64,000 nucleotides of DNA, from NCBI RefSeq assembly GCF_000002595.2, contig NC_057004.1, positions 5,258,405 through 5,322,404 on the forward strand, read 5' to 3'. The position numbers were made by a program, and so were the translations under genes. Below the pieces are notes generated by a model, which saw only the letters and a list, made by a program, of their open reading frames with translations, did not search any database and was not told where the DNA came from. The stretch is from Chlamydomonas reinhardtii. Lineage: Eukaryota > Chlorophyta > Chlorophyceae > Chlamydomonadales > Chlamydomonadaceae. Shown here piece after piece: positions 47,465 to 60,185 of the stretch. Position 1 is the first letter of the stretch; every line of letters starts with the position of its first letter.

Positions 47465-49838
47465 GGTGGGGAGCGTGTGCACACAAGGCATAGGTCTTGA
47501 TGGAGCTGGACCTGCTGAAGCCAATAAATCCGGGTGCCCGGCGCTGGGGTTCGTTGGTATTGGTTTGTTGGTGCAATTATGACGGGTATACACACACATA
47601 TGGTCCGGCGGAGTTCACAGTCGATGGTGGGTGGCGGCTTGCTACTGCACTCAAATGCTTAACGCATAATATGTTCATGGGGTATGCATTCATGTGACTG
47701 GTATTGCACCAGGGGCTTGTGGTGCTGTGTGTCGGGCCGTTTTGAAGCTGCAACCGGAAATGTCCGGATCTCAAGCTGCTTGGGCGGGTGTTCGGCCCCG
47801 CCACAGGAGGCCTCAGGCGGCAGACGTGGTTTAGGCTCAGCCCACTCCGCCGATACTTACGGGAACAACCAGTGGCACTTGTGGCGGGAGGTGACACATC
47901 GATTATATAAACAAGGCAAAAGCGGCCAAAGCCTCAAGTCTTCTGGACAGGTGTCGGCATGGGTGCACGTCATGACCTTCGCAACACATGTGAGCTGCGC
48001 GGCATTTCTTTACTTGAGGGACCCGGTGCGAGTACTATTGTATTACAACGGCTGTTTGTTATTGCACATGAAGAGAGAGTGTGTGTGTGTGCGTGCCCTA
48101 AAAGATTGCAATGTGTGTATGTGTGTGCGTGTGCGGGCGCGGGCGCGTGGGGGGGAGTGTAGAGGCGCGCACGAGTAGGGCTATAGCAGCAACCGACACC
48201 GCAGAGTTGTGGGCAAGATGCGCTGGCGTTGAAGTGAGGCGGTCAATCAATGGAAGCGAGCCTGCCGTTTGGTCCAATCCCTGTGGCTCCATTCCGCCAT
48301 TCGTGCCGGAGGCAGGACCGGCTGTGTCAACGGCGATGTGTCTAGTTACAACGGGTAAGCCCCTCCCGCCTACATCCCTTTACTAAGCTCAGGTATTGCA
48401 ACGCCCGACCCACATCACGGGAAGTCGTGCCAGAATGACCGCACCGCCTATCGGCTATCGCACATCCTGCGCTATGCTGCAACGCGAAGTCTACACTGAT
48501 GCAACCATAATAATTACTCAGCTACCGCTTCTGCCCTACAATGCCCTCCACGGGTGCCCACGGTATTAGGCCATCCGTGGCTCTCGCCTACGCCGCGTCC
48601 CCACAGGCCCAAGATCCTTTCTCTCTTCGCCAATAAAGAACGTCGTGTTCGAGGAAGCTTGCCGTCGGGGCCCTTTCACCATCCTCCTCCTCCGGTGCCT
48701 ACTCCTCTACTGCATGGCTGCCCCCACACATCCATACATGCTTGCAAAGTGCGCGTGCGGGTGCGTGCGTTGTATTCATCGCCAAGCATGGCCACCAAGC
48801 GCATAGAATAGCATGCATTGGCAATAATTGCACGGAAGAAGTATCTCGAGGCAAAACCTTGAAAGGCAACCATTCTTGCCCTTCCTATCGCCGCCGCTCC
48901 CACTACCCTTCCCAAAACTGCATCTCGCACACGGGGATGGATGGCACATCGCACGTGTGTAACGGCCGCGTGTGTGGCGGTCGGACGACTGACGCACGGG
49001 ATCTGACTCTCCTCGTCTCACAAAGCTCGCTTCCCCCAACTCGCTCTCGCTCCCCCGCACTCACCCATCTCTTTGCTCTTGACCCAATGCCAGTTTTGCA
49101 TCGGCCATAACGCACAAAAACACGCAAGGACACGCGCGGTGGCGCCGGGACGAAATGCCGGCGCGTACATGAGCGTCGCGGACCCCACCCCCCGTTTACC
49201 CCAAACCACACGCAGCCAAACGACGCGCCCTTCCGTGGCTTTCTTCATACAAACCAGAAGACAGAGATGCCATGATGCCATACCGTGCAACCAGGCAGCG
49301 CCGGTCTGGTATTGCTATATGCGCTGGAGCTGACGCCCTGGTCGGCCCATGCTGTGACCTGCTCGCCTACATTCGACCAACAGCGACACGTGCTGCAACA
49401 TGTCGAGGCCGGAATGACAACCGTACACGCCCGTGTGTGATCCAGCGCCTCCACGGCTGCGCACGCACCACAGCTCTCCGTGTCCAAGATGCATCGCCAA
49501 GACTGATGCAGCTCCGGGCCCTGCAGCCCTGAAGCTGCCGCCTCTGCCCGTAACAATCGTCCTCCGCCGCCCCTGACAGGCGTCCTGTCCGCCACCGCCG
49601 CCGCTGTCCCTCGCCAGCGGCGGGCAGCCCTTTCCTCGTCGCGCCCGCCCGGCCGGCCCCTGGGGTGCTGCGTCACGGCGCTGCTGCGCCCGCTCTCCCG
49701 CTCCCCCGCGGACAGCGCCGCCCAATACATTCCGCAGCTCAGCCACTGCCGCCATCCACTGCTGACGCCCCGCCGCTGCCGCCCAGCGCCCAGGACACGG
49801 GTGCCCCTGTCAGAGAACACAGCTGCTCAAGTCGGGAA
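47465..49838. other. Convergent 3' region, no gene recognised
   Basis: 2.4 kb between the kinase (+) and CLC (-) stop codons. Two long 3' UTRs are expected. A GT-rich patch lies at 48078-48155. TGTAA occurs at 48958-48962 on + but is 1.5 kb from the kinase stop. Nothing in the open frames is recognisable. Confidence 0.45.
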
Positions 49839-52800
49839 TCACCCCCGGTTGAAGTTGGCGTCCGGCTCGTTGAGCAGGCGCTGCCGGATGAGCTCCGCCT
49901 CTACGTCCTCCAGGTACACCACCCCCAGCGGCGAGAAGTTGTCGTCCACCACCACCGCCGCACTGCTGCCCTTGGCAGCCATGGCGGCCTTGGCCTGTGT
50001 GTGGGCGCGTGTGAGGGTTGGTGGGAGGGAGAGGGGGTCGATGGAGGAGGGCTGGTGGGAGGGGGGTTCAAGAGAGGATGAAGGGGACGAGGTAGGGGTC
50101 GGGAGAATGGGGACCAGGCCAAGGGGTGGTCTGGCGGAGAGCGCGGCGCAAGAGGCAGGGCATCTTCCTTCCCGTGCTGTGTGTGCTTTGCCGGTTCATA
50201 AAAGTGAGGCAGTGAGGCAACCGGCGTGTGAGGCATCCGTCCAAGTGGCAAGGCCCGGCCACGGCCCGCACATGGCTCGCACCTGGGACAGCGGCAGCGT
50301 GTGGCGCACGTACAGCCGCGCGCGAGTGCCCAGCACGTCCTCGACTGCGGGGGTGGGGTGGGGTGCAGAGGGGCAAGGGGCAGGTGCGCGGCATGAGAAA
50401 AAGGTAACACACCGGCTACCACAGCAGCTGTCGCATCCCAGCTCCCGCACAACGGTCTCCAAGCCCCGCCTGCACCACACGGGCAGGCACCCACAGGGCA
50501 GCCGCCCCGGCGCTCACCGGTCTTGGCGCCGTCCGCGCCGCCTGCGCTCTCCGGCAGCGGCACCAGGTGTGCGGCCCAGAAGAACGCCTTCTCGCGCAGG
50601 TACAGCTCCACCAGCGCCTGGGGGGGGGGGCGGGAGCGGGTGAGGAGGGTAGGCGTGAGCAGGGTGCGGGCGAGGAGGGTGCGGGCGAGGAGGGTGCAGG
50701 TGAGCAAGGTGAAACGCACGTCAGGCGCCAGACCAAAAGCCCGTCAACGCGGCAACCCTATCCCCACTCCCTTCCAACGCCAGGTACCGCCCAACCGCTC
50801 AGTTCCGAACGCCCCTATTTCGTTGGGCTCGGGCGCATACCCCCCTCTCCCCCTCCCCAAACACAACCCCACCCCACCCCACACCTGCTCCAGGCGCTTG
50901 GAGAAGATGCCCTCCAGGTAGTCTGTGAACAGGCTGGACACGCCGATGGCCGCCAGCAGCGGCACCAGCAGCCCCGTGTCGCGCGTGATCTCCACCATCA
51001 GCGCAATCGCCGTCAGCGGCGCGCGGCACGCCGCGCCCAGCACCGCCGCCGCGCCCACGACCACCAGCGAGGTGGGGTCGGGCAGGCCCCAGGGCTCCGC
51101 CACGAAGTGCCCCATGATGTCGCCCACCAGGGCCCCCAGGAAGAGCGAGGGCGCGAAGAGGCCGCCCACCAGGCCGCCGCCGACGCAGACGGAGGTGGCC
51201 ACGATCTTGGCTGTGAGCAGTGCGGTGAGGTCGCCGGCGGACATGCCGGTGGAGTCGCGGAAGATCTCCTCCAGGTTCACGTAGCCGTACTGCACCTGTG
51301 GGGGGTTAGGTGGAAGGGTGCGGGTGTGCGGGGTGTGTGGGTGTGTGGGGTGGATGGTTGGGGTGGGTGGGTGGGGAATGCTACGGTATTGCCGAGATGC
51401 TTGCATACAGCCCATCCCGTCCCCTGTCATTGCAGCCCACATGCTGCCGTGCCTGCACTCCGACTGACCGCTGCAACCACCAGCAACCACCCGCAATCAG
51501 CGTACATACTCCGCCCCGCCCCACCCCATCCCGCCCCGACCCTGCCCCGCCTGCTCCTCCCCCGCAGCTCCCTGCAGCTCCCCTGGCCCTCGCACCTGCG
51601 GGAAGCGGTACGCGATGACTCCCGTCATGATGCCCGCCACCGGGGCGGACAGGTAGCGCGGCAGCGGGCGCAGCGCGATCTCGCTCACGCGCACGCCCTC
51701 GTACAGCGCCACAGCCGCCACCGCGCAGCCTGCAGCGGGGGTGGGGGCGCCAGGGCGAGAGTTGGGAGGGTGAGTGATCAAGTGAGTGAAGGAGTGAGAG
51801 GGAAAGAGTGAGGGAGAGAGTGAGGGAGGCAGGGTGCAGGGGCGCACTCTGAGCGAGAGCTGTGGACCCGCCGCCGTTTGCGGCCCCCTCGCCCTGGTCC
51901 CAGCCCTCAGCCTGCTGCCGGCCTGCCCTCCGCCTGTGCCGCGCTCATCCAACCGCCTCCCTCCGCCACTCTGTGTGTCTCTGCTTCTGCTGCCCGGCAC
52001 TCACCCAGTCCCAGTGCTGAGAACTGCGCCACGTCCACCAACAGGTTGGGCTGGATGGAGAAGTAGGGGATGCGGCCCACCTGCGGGGTAGCGAGGAGGG
52101 GGAGGGGAGGGGAGCGATCAGGCAAGGGAGGGGAAGGTTGGCACGCGCAACGGGCACAGAGGAAAGGGACGGTGGTCGTCGCCGTACTGCCCCACCCAGC
52201 GACTAAGCTGTCCTTCACCTTATCCACCTGATCCAGCTGAGTCCTCACCCGACCCCGCTTGCGCCCTTCCAGCGCCCCACACACCCACCCCACCACACCC
52301 CGACGGCGCTCCCCCTCTCCCTCTCCCTCCGTCCTTTGCACACGCACCAAGTGGGTGCCGGCGCCCGCAATGCCCAGCGCCTGGCCCTGTGTGCGCAGGA
52401 AGCCGATGACGCCGGCCGCCACGGAGGTGGACACAAACACGGTGGAGGTGGACAGGCGGTCCAGGCCAAGGCGGCTGGACTTGAGCACGAACTCCACTGC
52501 GAAGAGGGCGCCGGACACGGGCGCGTCGAAGGCGGCGGACACACCTGCGCGGTGAAATGGCGGGCGGGAGGGAGGGTTTTGGAGACCAGCTCAAACGAAA
52601 CCGAGGGAGGGAGGAGGATTAGTTCAGTCCAGAACCCAAAGCGAGCTAATCGAGTGAGGGGGAGCGTTGGGCGACAGTACCTGTGAATCATGCGGTGGAT
52701 TTGGGACCTGAAGGGAGCTTCAGCGCAAGACCACGTCCCGCGGCGACAGCCATGCTTTTCAGACCCGGCCCCCGGGTCCCTTTCCACGTGTACACCACTG

Positions 52801-55800
52801 CTAGTGAACGCATCATGGGCAAGAGGCGCAACCGTCCGCACAGACGCACCGGCAGCGGCGCCGGCGGCGATGAGCATGCGCTGGCGGCGCTTGCTAAGGT
52901 TCTTGGGCGCGATGACGGCGGCGGTGTTGGCTCCCAGCTCCACACTGGGCGCCTCGGGGCCCAGCGAGGCGCCGCTGCCCAAAGTGATGGCGGAGGCGGC
53001 GGCCTTGCGCGCCACCTGTTGTGTCAAGGAGCAAAATGGAGGAGTGATGAGGGAGGAGGGAGGAGGGAGGGGCGTGAGGAAGATGGGGTGGGCAATGCAG
53101 GTGCCATTGGTGAGCGGTGGCGCCACGACCTGACACCTGACCCAGTTCGCGCCTGGCGCCTCGGATTCCATCCACCGCACGCGTGTGCCCCTTCCGTTCG
53201 GCCTCCCACAGTGAAGCGGCGCAAAGGCCCTGTTCGCTTATGCTCTCCACACACACGCAGAGACACGCACACACCTGCCAGTAGGACTTCGGCAGCATGG
53301 CCTTGGCTGAGTCGTCCGTGACGCCCTCCATGGCGCGCGTGAGCACCTTGAGCGCGGGGCTGAAGCCCAGGCTCTGGAGGTAGGCCACCGCGAAGCCGGC
53401 AGCCACAGGCATCACACACCTGGCGCCCCAGCAGGAGCAGGTGGGCGGAGCCGGACATAGTCATTCACATGGGTAACAGACAAAGACATGGCAGAAGCTT
53501 GCGTGTCGTCGGAAGCCGCCAGCTGCCACCTTCCGCCAGCGCCTGACACGGTGAGGCAACCCCATCCCCGCAACTCCGTCCTCCGCATTCGAGCCCTTCC
53601 GTATTCGAGCCCTTTCGTATCCGAGGCCCAAGCCGAGCCGCCGAGCCGCTGCGTACCGGAAGGGAATGGACATGCCGAATAGCTCCAGTCCGGTCTTGCG
53701 GCCGCCGCCAATGCCCAGGCCACTGGAGAAGATGTCGGGCAGGTCGTGGATGGTCTGGATGGACACGTCAAAGATGAACACCGCCGCCGCCACCAGCCCG
53801 CCGGTCAGTACGGCGTAGGTGAGCGTGGTGATGTCGTCCTGGTGGGCGAGTGGGTTGTGGGTTGGGGGAGCGGGTTACGGTTTGGGGGAGTGGGTGGTAG
53901 GAGTGGGGTTGTGGAAGTGGGTTGTGGGAGGTGTGGACAAGAGGGATGGAGATGAACAGGTGACTAGGTGGGGTTCAGTTGAGAGTGTGATGCGGCTGGA
54001 CGCCAAGGACGGCCTTGGCGATGTGGGTCAAGGCAGCAGGCTGCTCGGACCTCATTGCCTTTCCAGTCGGGCCCCAACGACTTCGCCGCCCTCTGTAAAA
54101 GAGGTCATGCCGTCAACCCAGTCTGTACCTGCACCGCAAGTTGGTCCCCTCCTGCACCCTGCCCACTGCACCTGCACGGCTCAACCCCGGGCAACCACCA
54201 CACCACCCCTTCCCACCTCAGTCTGGGTCTCATACTCCCCCTCTCCCGCCCCAATGCCCCGCCACACAACCCCAAACCCCCCGTTTCGTCGGGCTCGGGC
54301 ATTCCCACCCCCCGCCCCCGCCCGGTATCGTACCCGCTGTTCCCACTGGGCGCGGACAATCCATACTTGTAATCGCATCACTACGTTCTCCACATGAACG
54401 GCTACCCCATCCCAACACACTCGCTTAAACACTCTCACACACACTCACACACACACACACACACACTCACACACACACACTCTCTCTCTCACACACACAC
54501 ATACACACACACACACATACACACACCTGGTCCTTGAGCCAGTCCGCCACGGGCGCCACGGACGACACCTCCACGTCCGCCAGGCCCTCGGGCGTGTCCG
54601 CCATGTCCACACTGCCCTGCTTGGGCTGCAGCCGCCGCATGGCCGCCTCTGCGCCGTCGGGATCCGTGTCCGCCGCCAGTTGGTCCATCGTGCCGCGCAC
54701 GTCAGACGCCAGATCCGCGCCTCCAGCCAGATGCTCCCGGATGGCATCCTGCGGCAGGCCAAAGCCCGCCGGGCGCAGGCTGACCGCAATCGCCGCGTCC
54801 ACGACGGCAGGCGTGGGAGTTGCGGTGCGGGCATTGGCGGCGGCTGCCGCCGCCGCGGGGTCGGGCGACTTGTGCATGACCGCGGCGACGGTGGGCACGT
54901 CGGCGACCGGCATGCAGCGGAGCGTGGGGTCGCCGTCGGCGCCGAACTCCACCACACACACCTCGTCGTGCAGTGGGGGCAGGTTGCCGCCCGTCGTGGC
55001 GGAGCGCACCGTGCCGTTGGAGGTGTGCACAGGGGCCGCGGCGACGGAGCCGTTGACGTGCGCGGCACCCACAGCCGCGGCGGCGCCGGACGGCGCCGCC
55101 AGCCGGTCTTCGTGGTCGGAGCTGGCGTTGGAAAGGGCCTCCGCCGCGTCAGAGACGCTGGCTGCGGCGCCGTTGGGCGCGGACACCGCGGCAGGTCCGG
55201 CGCCGGGCGCGCCCTTGCTGCTGCCGTTGCGGCCGCCATAGGGCACGGCGTCCTCCAGGTCTGCGAACAGCGTGGCCCGCGCGGACGCGGCGCTGCCGTT
55301 ACTGCCGTTGCTGCCGCCCTCCGAGTGCGCGGCGGAGCCGTTGGCGGAGCCGTTGGCGGAGCCGCTGGCGGAGTGGCTGCCCTCCTCCTCCACGCTGCCG
55401 CCGCTGCTGTCGCTGCCCCGGCCTGGAGATACGCTGGTTGTTCGGACGGAGGCGGAGCGCGCGATCAGGCCCGCGGCCCTGCGAGTGCCGCTGGGAAGAC
55501 CCCGGACAACGACGCAGCCCGACGCGGGCGCACCGGGAGCAGCAGGGGCGGAGCCGGCTGCGCCGGAAGATAGGGCCGTACTTCGGGACGCTGCGACTGC
55601 GTTGATAGCGCCCTGTAGATTCAGCGCGAGGGGCTGACCGCCTGTGCGCAGCGGCAACGCGTGTGACGGAGACGCGGCCACACGACGTCGACCTGAACGT
55701 GTGGATTGCCGGGGTGCGAGCCTCCCGACGCCCAGACCGCATCGCCCGCTGGTGCTACATGTCGCTGTCATCGTGTTGCTAAGAGAACGGTACAGAGTTG

Positions 55801-55843
55801 GCTGCCCGGGCATGCTCCCGGGTGTTAGAGGAACCGCTCCCAT
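49839..55843 (-). CDS. CLC-family chloride channel/transporter, plastid (CLC-e-like) type
   Basis: Membrane anion channel or exchanger. Eleven exons on the - strand: 55843-54527, 53838-53657, 53419-53275, 53015-52850, 52544-52348, 52080-52005, 51729-51596, 51295-50885, 50617-50518, 50344-50283, 49994-49839; 981 residues. The first 439 residues, one exon, are low complexity (Ser/Gly/Ala/Asn) with an Arg- and Ser-rich start like a chloroplast transit peptide. Starts at 55909 and 55771 are also in frame; 55843 has the best ATG context. Channel motifs: SAITLGSGASLGPEAPSVEL with the gating Glu (569), GGVSAAFDAPVSGALFAVEF, GGGLVGGLFAPSLFLGALVG and GAAAVLGAACRAPLTAIALM. A CBS-like half (SSAAVVVDDNFSPLGVVYLE) ends the protein. 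Typical GSGIP is not visible, as in the e/f subgroup. Thylakoid or envelope location is inferred. Confidence 0.9.
54433..54526. repeat. (CA)n tract directly at the CLC intron 1 donor
   Basis: On the gene strand the first CLC exon ends GACCAG and intron 1 begins GTGTGTGTG, a TG repeat of about 90 nt with TC interruptions. The exact donor is set by the conserved frame, but several GT positions are possible. Confidence 0.93.
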
Positions 55844-56575
55844 GGCGCGCGACTGGCGGGTATACTTTCCGGCCTGTACAGGGCAAGGTTCAACCGATGT
55901 GTCCTTCAAGATTGTGTTATGTAACCGGACATAACCGGGGCTTCGGGGGCTTCAGCGAGTAAGAGGCACGCCCTAGGTGACCTTTTGCCAGTCCTTCCGT
56001 CACCGCTGGCGTTCACCCGCATGCACATACCATAGCGCACAGCATCAAAAGAGTCATGCGACCGCAAACATGTGTTGCGCATCACCTCACCGCGCGTTCA
56101 AGGCTCTCCGCGCGCTCCCGAGCCTTGCATACAACAATCCCTTCCTTATGCAGTACTGCTTGTTGCAAAATGCAACAGATTCCGTGTAAAAGGGCGAGGT
56201 TCGCGTAGGAGCTCCAGCTGAAAACGCTTCTGTCTGGAAGCGTCGACGAGCCGCAGCGCAGGACCAAGAGCTTGCCAAAGACAACTATAAATATATTGGT
56301 AAGATGCAGCAGGTAGAGCAGACAGTGAGCAAGAGAACAGAAATCAATCCCCATGTGCACGCGCATCATGATGTTTTCGTGTTTGATCCCTGCCACCCAT
56401 ACACAAAAGCAATCAATTTGCACATCTAACGCCTAGGACTTTGCCTCGAGTTCGCGGGTGTGTTGCACTCTCACTTTGCCCTTCATTTCCGCGTCGTCCG
56501 TGCTCCCAGGAGCTTGGGCTCTAGCGTATCCGTTGAGATCCATCTGGGTATTGTACCTAGCTCAACTGCATTAAT
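55844..56575. promoter_or_regulatory. Divergent upstream region of CLC and plastid protein genes
   Basis: 732 bp between CLC (-) and the small plastid protein (+), both predicted plastid proteins. It contains an AT-rich stretch near 56281-56300 (AACTATAAATATATTGG). No defined factor site was recognised. Confidence 0.4.
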
Positions 56576-57273
56576 ATGGCTTGCATGAGGAGCGCGCTCT
56601 CCACACGTATGCCAGGAGCCGGCAGCCGGGCACCGGCCACCGTGCCTCGCCTTCCTAGTTCCCGGGCGTCCCCGCTACCACTCCGGAAGCAGGTTAGGCG
56701 GTTCGGCACCTGCATGCGATGCTGCTGCTGTCTTTACTGCAATGGTCTAAAATGGGACACAATGGCATAAGACAAGCGCCGCAAACTGGTTCCGCATGCC
56801 GGTCCAAGTAGTGCACTGGTGCCCCATGCTCACGACGGCTATACGGTGGCGGTGAATCCGGGCTCCGGTTGAGCACTCATACGGTAGTTGCCAGGCATAC
56901 CCTTTGTGGGCCGCGCTTAGAGTCGAGGCGTGCGCCAGTGCGAGCCGCTGACCCGCCCAGTACGCCTATTGCTCACGTCCTGCACTCGCAACCACCTTAT
57001 ACACCCCTCGCTGCCACCCGTGGCCCCTCACCCCGTCCCCTCGCCCCAACCACACAGGTGGTGCAGGCCAAGCGCGCCACGGATGCGGACGAGAAGCTCA
57101 TTGAGGAGATGAAGCGCGCGGCCGAGAAGGGCGACGTGCTGGAGGGCGGCGTGGCGGAGGTGGGCGTGAAGATCCTGGCGGTGGCAGCCATCGTGGGACT
57201 GATCGTGGTCATCGGCTACCTCGGCGCGCCGGTGGCGGAGAACACGTTCGGCATCTTCCCCCGAGCCTCGTGA
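56576..57273 (+). CDS. Small probable plastid membrane protein, function unknown
   Basis: Two exons, 56576-56692 and 57058-57273, joined in phase 0, give 110 residues. The first 39 residues are rich in Arg, Ser, Ala and Pro with no acidic residue, as in an algal chloroplast transit peptide; VVQAKRA at the junction would suit a cleavage site near Ala43. The mature part has a charged amphipathic stretch (ADEKLIEEMKRAAEKGD), then one transmembrane helix at about 75-97 (VKILAVAAIVGLIVVIGYLG), and ends APVAENTFGIFPRAS. I do not recognise the family. Size and layout resemble small single-helix thylakoid or envelope subunits. A TGTAA signal lies 370 nt downstream. The two-exon model is supported by the stop-free frame and good splice sites. 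Confidence 0.72.
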
Positions 57274-60185
57274 GAGATGCGGCACGTGGCGGTGGCGCGT
57301 TGCGGTGGCGTTTGGGGGTGGTGGTGGTGTGGCGTGTGGCGGTGGCGGGGTGTGGGCGGGTGTCAGGATGGCCGGAGCGTGGCTTTCCACAAGGTGTCCG
57401 TATGCGCCGCATAGCTCCAACTGGACCGGCAGCATGGCAATTCGAAGGCACATGAAAGGAAGGCAAAAAGGAAAGCACGCTGCAGGGGGGCTATGCGGAC
57501 GGCGGATTTACCCCGTTGCTGATGCAGTATAATTGTGACGAAGGCCAGTCGGCGTGCTGTGTGCCGGGGTTGGTAGTTCGGTGGCACGTGCAACTTCGGT
57601 ACCGCGTGACACATTTTCTGTAGCAGGTGACAAAGTGCACATGTAAATGTCCATGCCTTATGATCGCAAATCTGTCAGTAATAGAACAGCGCGTGTTTTT
57701 GCAAGCAGATGGTCACGAGAGTCGGACATCCCGCTGACATCCTGCCTTGCATGGAAATGGTGCGTGCACCTGAGGAGCCCCGGGGAGAGCTGACATAGCC
57801 CGAAACCCACTACACAATGACTGCGCAGAGGAAAGTAGACACGGGGCCGGAAAAGGGCGTACGGCCTCAAACCCACAGCCAAAAGGACACCGAAACTGGG
57901 CGTAGTGGTGTAACGGCATGACAAGATTCCCCAAGTTACTCAGCCGAGCACACTCAACAGACGAGAACCACCCCGGCCGTGATGTCCAAGCACTCCTGTC
58001 GCGCCCGTACGTGTGTAAACGGACATTCTACGTGCCTACGCGGGACTACTCCCACGATGCGGTGCGGCCAGGGATGGCTCCCAACGCCCTAGTCCCCATC
58101 CCAGCACTTGCGTCGCCAACTATACACCGTCCCGCCATACGGTATGCCCCGCAGCCCCTGACACGCCATTCTGCGGGCAGTGCATTTCACCGGCAGAGCA
58201 GGATTTAGCCCCGGCCCATTCGACCGGGTTGAGGGGATGGTGTCACGGTTGGATCGTGTCATGCCATGCGGTGCGGCTGTTGCCCGGCCTACAAGGGCGC
58301 AGCGCCGGCCTAGCCCGGCGCTGCTCTTTCGTTCCTCCGGTGACGAGCTAGGCACAAACCGGCAGATGGTCGACACCCCGGTGCCTGGGGCGGAGGGAGC
58401 GGCGCGAGTTCCAGACTTCCAGCGGAGGTCATCCTGGCCCGGTGCTGGCGATGGCACTCAGGCACTGGTGTTGTCGGCGGCCGCGAGAGCCAAGACACGC
58501 CAACGCATGCACATGGACACGCCACACCCTGACACCCCGGTAGGCGTTGCGCAGGCAAGAGCGCGTGTACCGGGGCCGCAGGGCCGGTGCAGCTGGCAGA
58601 CTGTGGCTTTCGAGCTGAGTGGCTCGCACGCATCATAAGATCGTACATGATTGGAAGCAGTTTTGCATACGGGCTTGTTCATACTGCAGCAAGTCATATG
58701 CGTGAACGCCAATGTGGTAATGCCCGGAGGCGTCACTGCATGGAGCTGGGGACGGAACGTGTCGCCTGTGTAAGCCTGTGCCTGCCTGTATGCTACCTCC
58801 AGGCATCAGGAAATCACAGAGTACGGGGCGGGCAGACTCCGTCTTACATATCGTCCACGTCTACTTCCTCTTAGCGCATTCCTTCGTGTTCACTAGCACC
58901 ATATTTGCCACCGGCAAACAAAACATATTCTTGCCAAGCCTGCGCATGTTGTTGTATAAGCTTTCAAAATCATCCATGAACCTTGGCAGCGTAACCCAAT
59001 TGTGCTGTACGGACTCACCGCTATCCTAAAACCTTTCTCTCGCGCAGGCGCAGTCTTCTTGCCATTTCCCACAGCTGCACCCCACAGTTCTTGAGCAACC
59101 ATGACTGAGCACGCGCTCCGCCCCAACGGGGCGCACTGCCGTCCGGTTCAAACAGTAAGTACCCTAAAGTCCCCTTAACGTACTCGTACATGCTAAACAA
59201 CTACTCCTAGTTCCAGCTGTAGCGCCTACATTCTACACTCGAATGGCCCGCTTTCCAAAAAGTCATGCACGGTCTACCTGTCTGCCAAACAAACAACTAC
59301 ATCGCCAGCTTCACTTTCAAAGTCTATGCGTACTATTCGTCACAGGTCACGGTCTGCCTACTATATGGCGCACAAGCCCTCAAGTCACAGCATGCTTTCC
59401 CCTCTCGCCCGCACAAACGCCTGCCTTACCCGCTTGGGCATCCGACGACAAGCCTCTCCTTTTTCGTTTTGTCTCGGTCCTCTTCGTTGGTGAGTCGCCA
59501 GACCCAGGAACACGCACTTGCCATAATCATCTGCGTACGAGGTGTCCCATGTGTCCAGCCATCATCGCTGCCTGCTCCCGGACTGGCAACACTTGCCATG
59601 CCACACGCGCTGCTCAACCGACAATCACTCCTCGAGCAAACAAATTCACTAATGGCCCGGCACGCCGGGCTAATCAACCCCCCTCAATGTAGCAATCTCC
59701 AAAAGCACTCAAAGCCCACGCGCTCTGCAAGCTCATCACGCTCAGCAGTATTACGTCTATTGCCATACGGCTACCACGCAAGAGCGGATTCCGGTTGCAT
59801 TCGGTTCGGGAGCAAGCCCAAGAGGGCGGGCTCACTACATGCAGTCTTGGGTCAGAGAAAAAGCAGGCGTGCTGCCACACGTCATGTACGTCAAACGATT
59901 AGAATCCCCTGATCGTCACGCCATGACCCACACCGCGTGGGAATGGCAACGCTGCGTTGCACGCACGCTTGTCACTTGCGCAGGCATGTCAAACCGCTGC
60001 CGCCGGCAGATGCCGCCAGGCGGATAGCAGCCGGCTCGGTTATGCCAGCGACGAAAATGTCACTGCTGATGTGCAGCATAGATATCACAGAGTAGTAGTC
60101 ACGCAACCCACGTAAGCAAGGACTAGTCCGCGGTCAGAATGGTGCGCCACATCGAGCGCTCGAGTCGCACGTGACTAGTGACTGC
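57274..60185. other. 2.9-kb convergent region, no gene recognised
   Basis: The region lies between the plastid protein gene (+) and the Gln-rich gene (-). A 215-codon open frame at 59265-59912 (+) has no domain, no neighbouring exon and untypical composition. A short open start at 59101 followed by GTAAGT was noted but has no downstream partner. Confidence 0.45.
57642..57646 (+). terminator. Candidate TGTAA polyadenylation signal
   Basis: TGTAA about 370 nt after the stop of the small plastid protein gene, a usual distance for green-algal transcripts. Confidence 0.45.

Noticed and set aside
50567-51811. Long + strand open frame of 414 codons opposite the CLC gene
   Set aside because: It lies antisense to CLC exons 7-9 and their introns. 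High GC produces long mirror frames; it shows no domain and the CLC frame is strongly supported.
54534-55573. Two + strand open frames (235 and 297 codons) opposite CLC exon 1
   Set aside because: They are shadows of the low-complexity 439-codon exon on the other strand, with Arg/Gly/Ala-rich composition and no motif.
59101-59160. Short open start (MTEHALRPNGAH...) followed by GTAAGT, resembling a first exon
   Set aside because: No acceptor and downstream exon with coding character could be found on the same strand before the next gene.
59265-59912. 215-codon + strand open frame in the 57-60 kb gap
   Set aside because: No domain, no splice partners and composition unlike the coding exons. 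Treated as chance.
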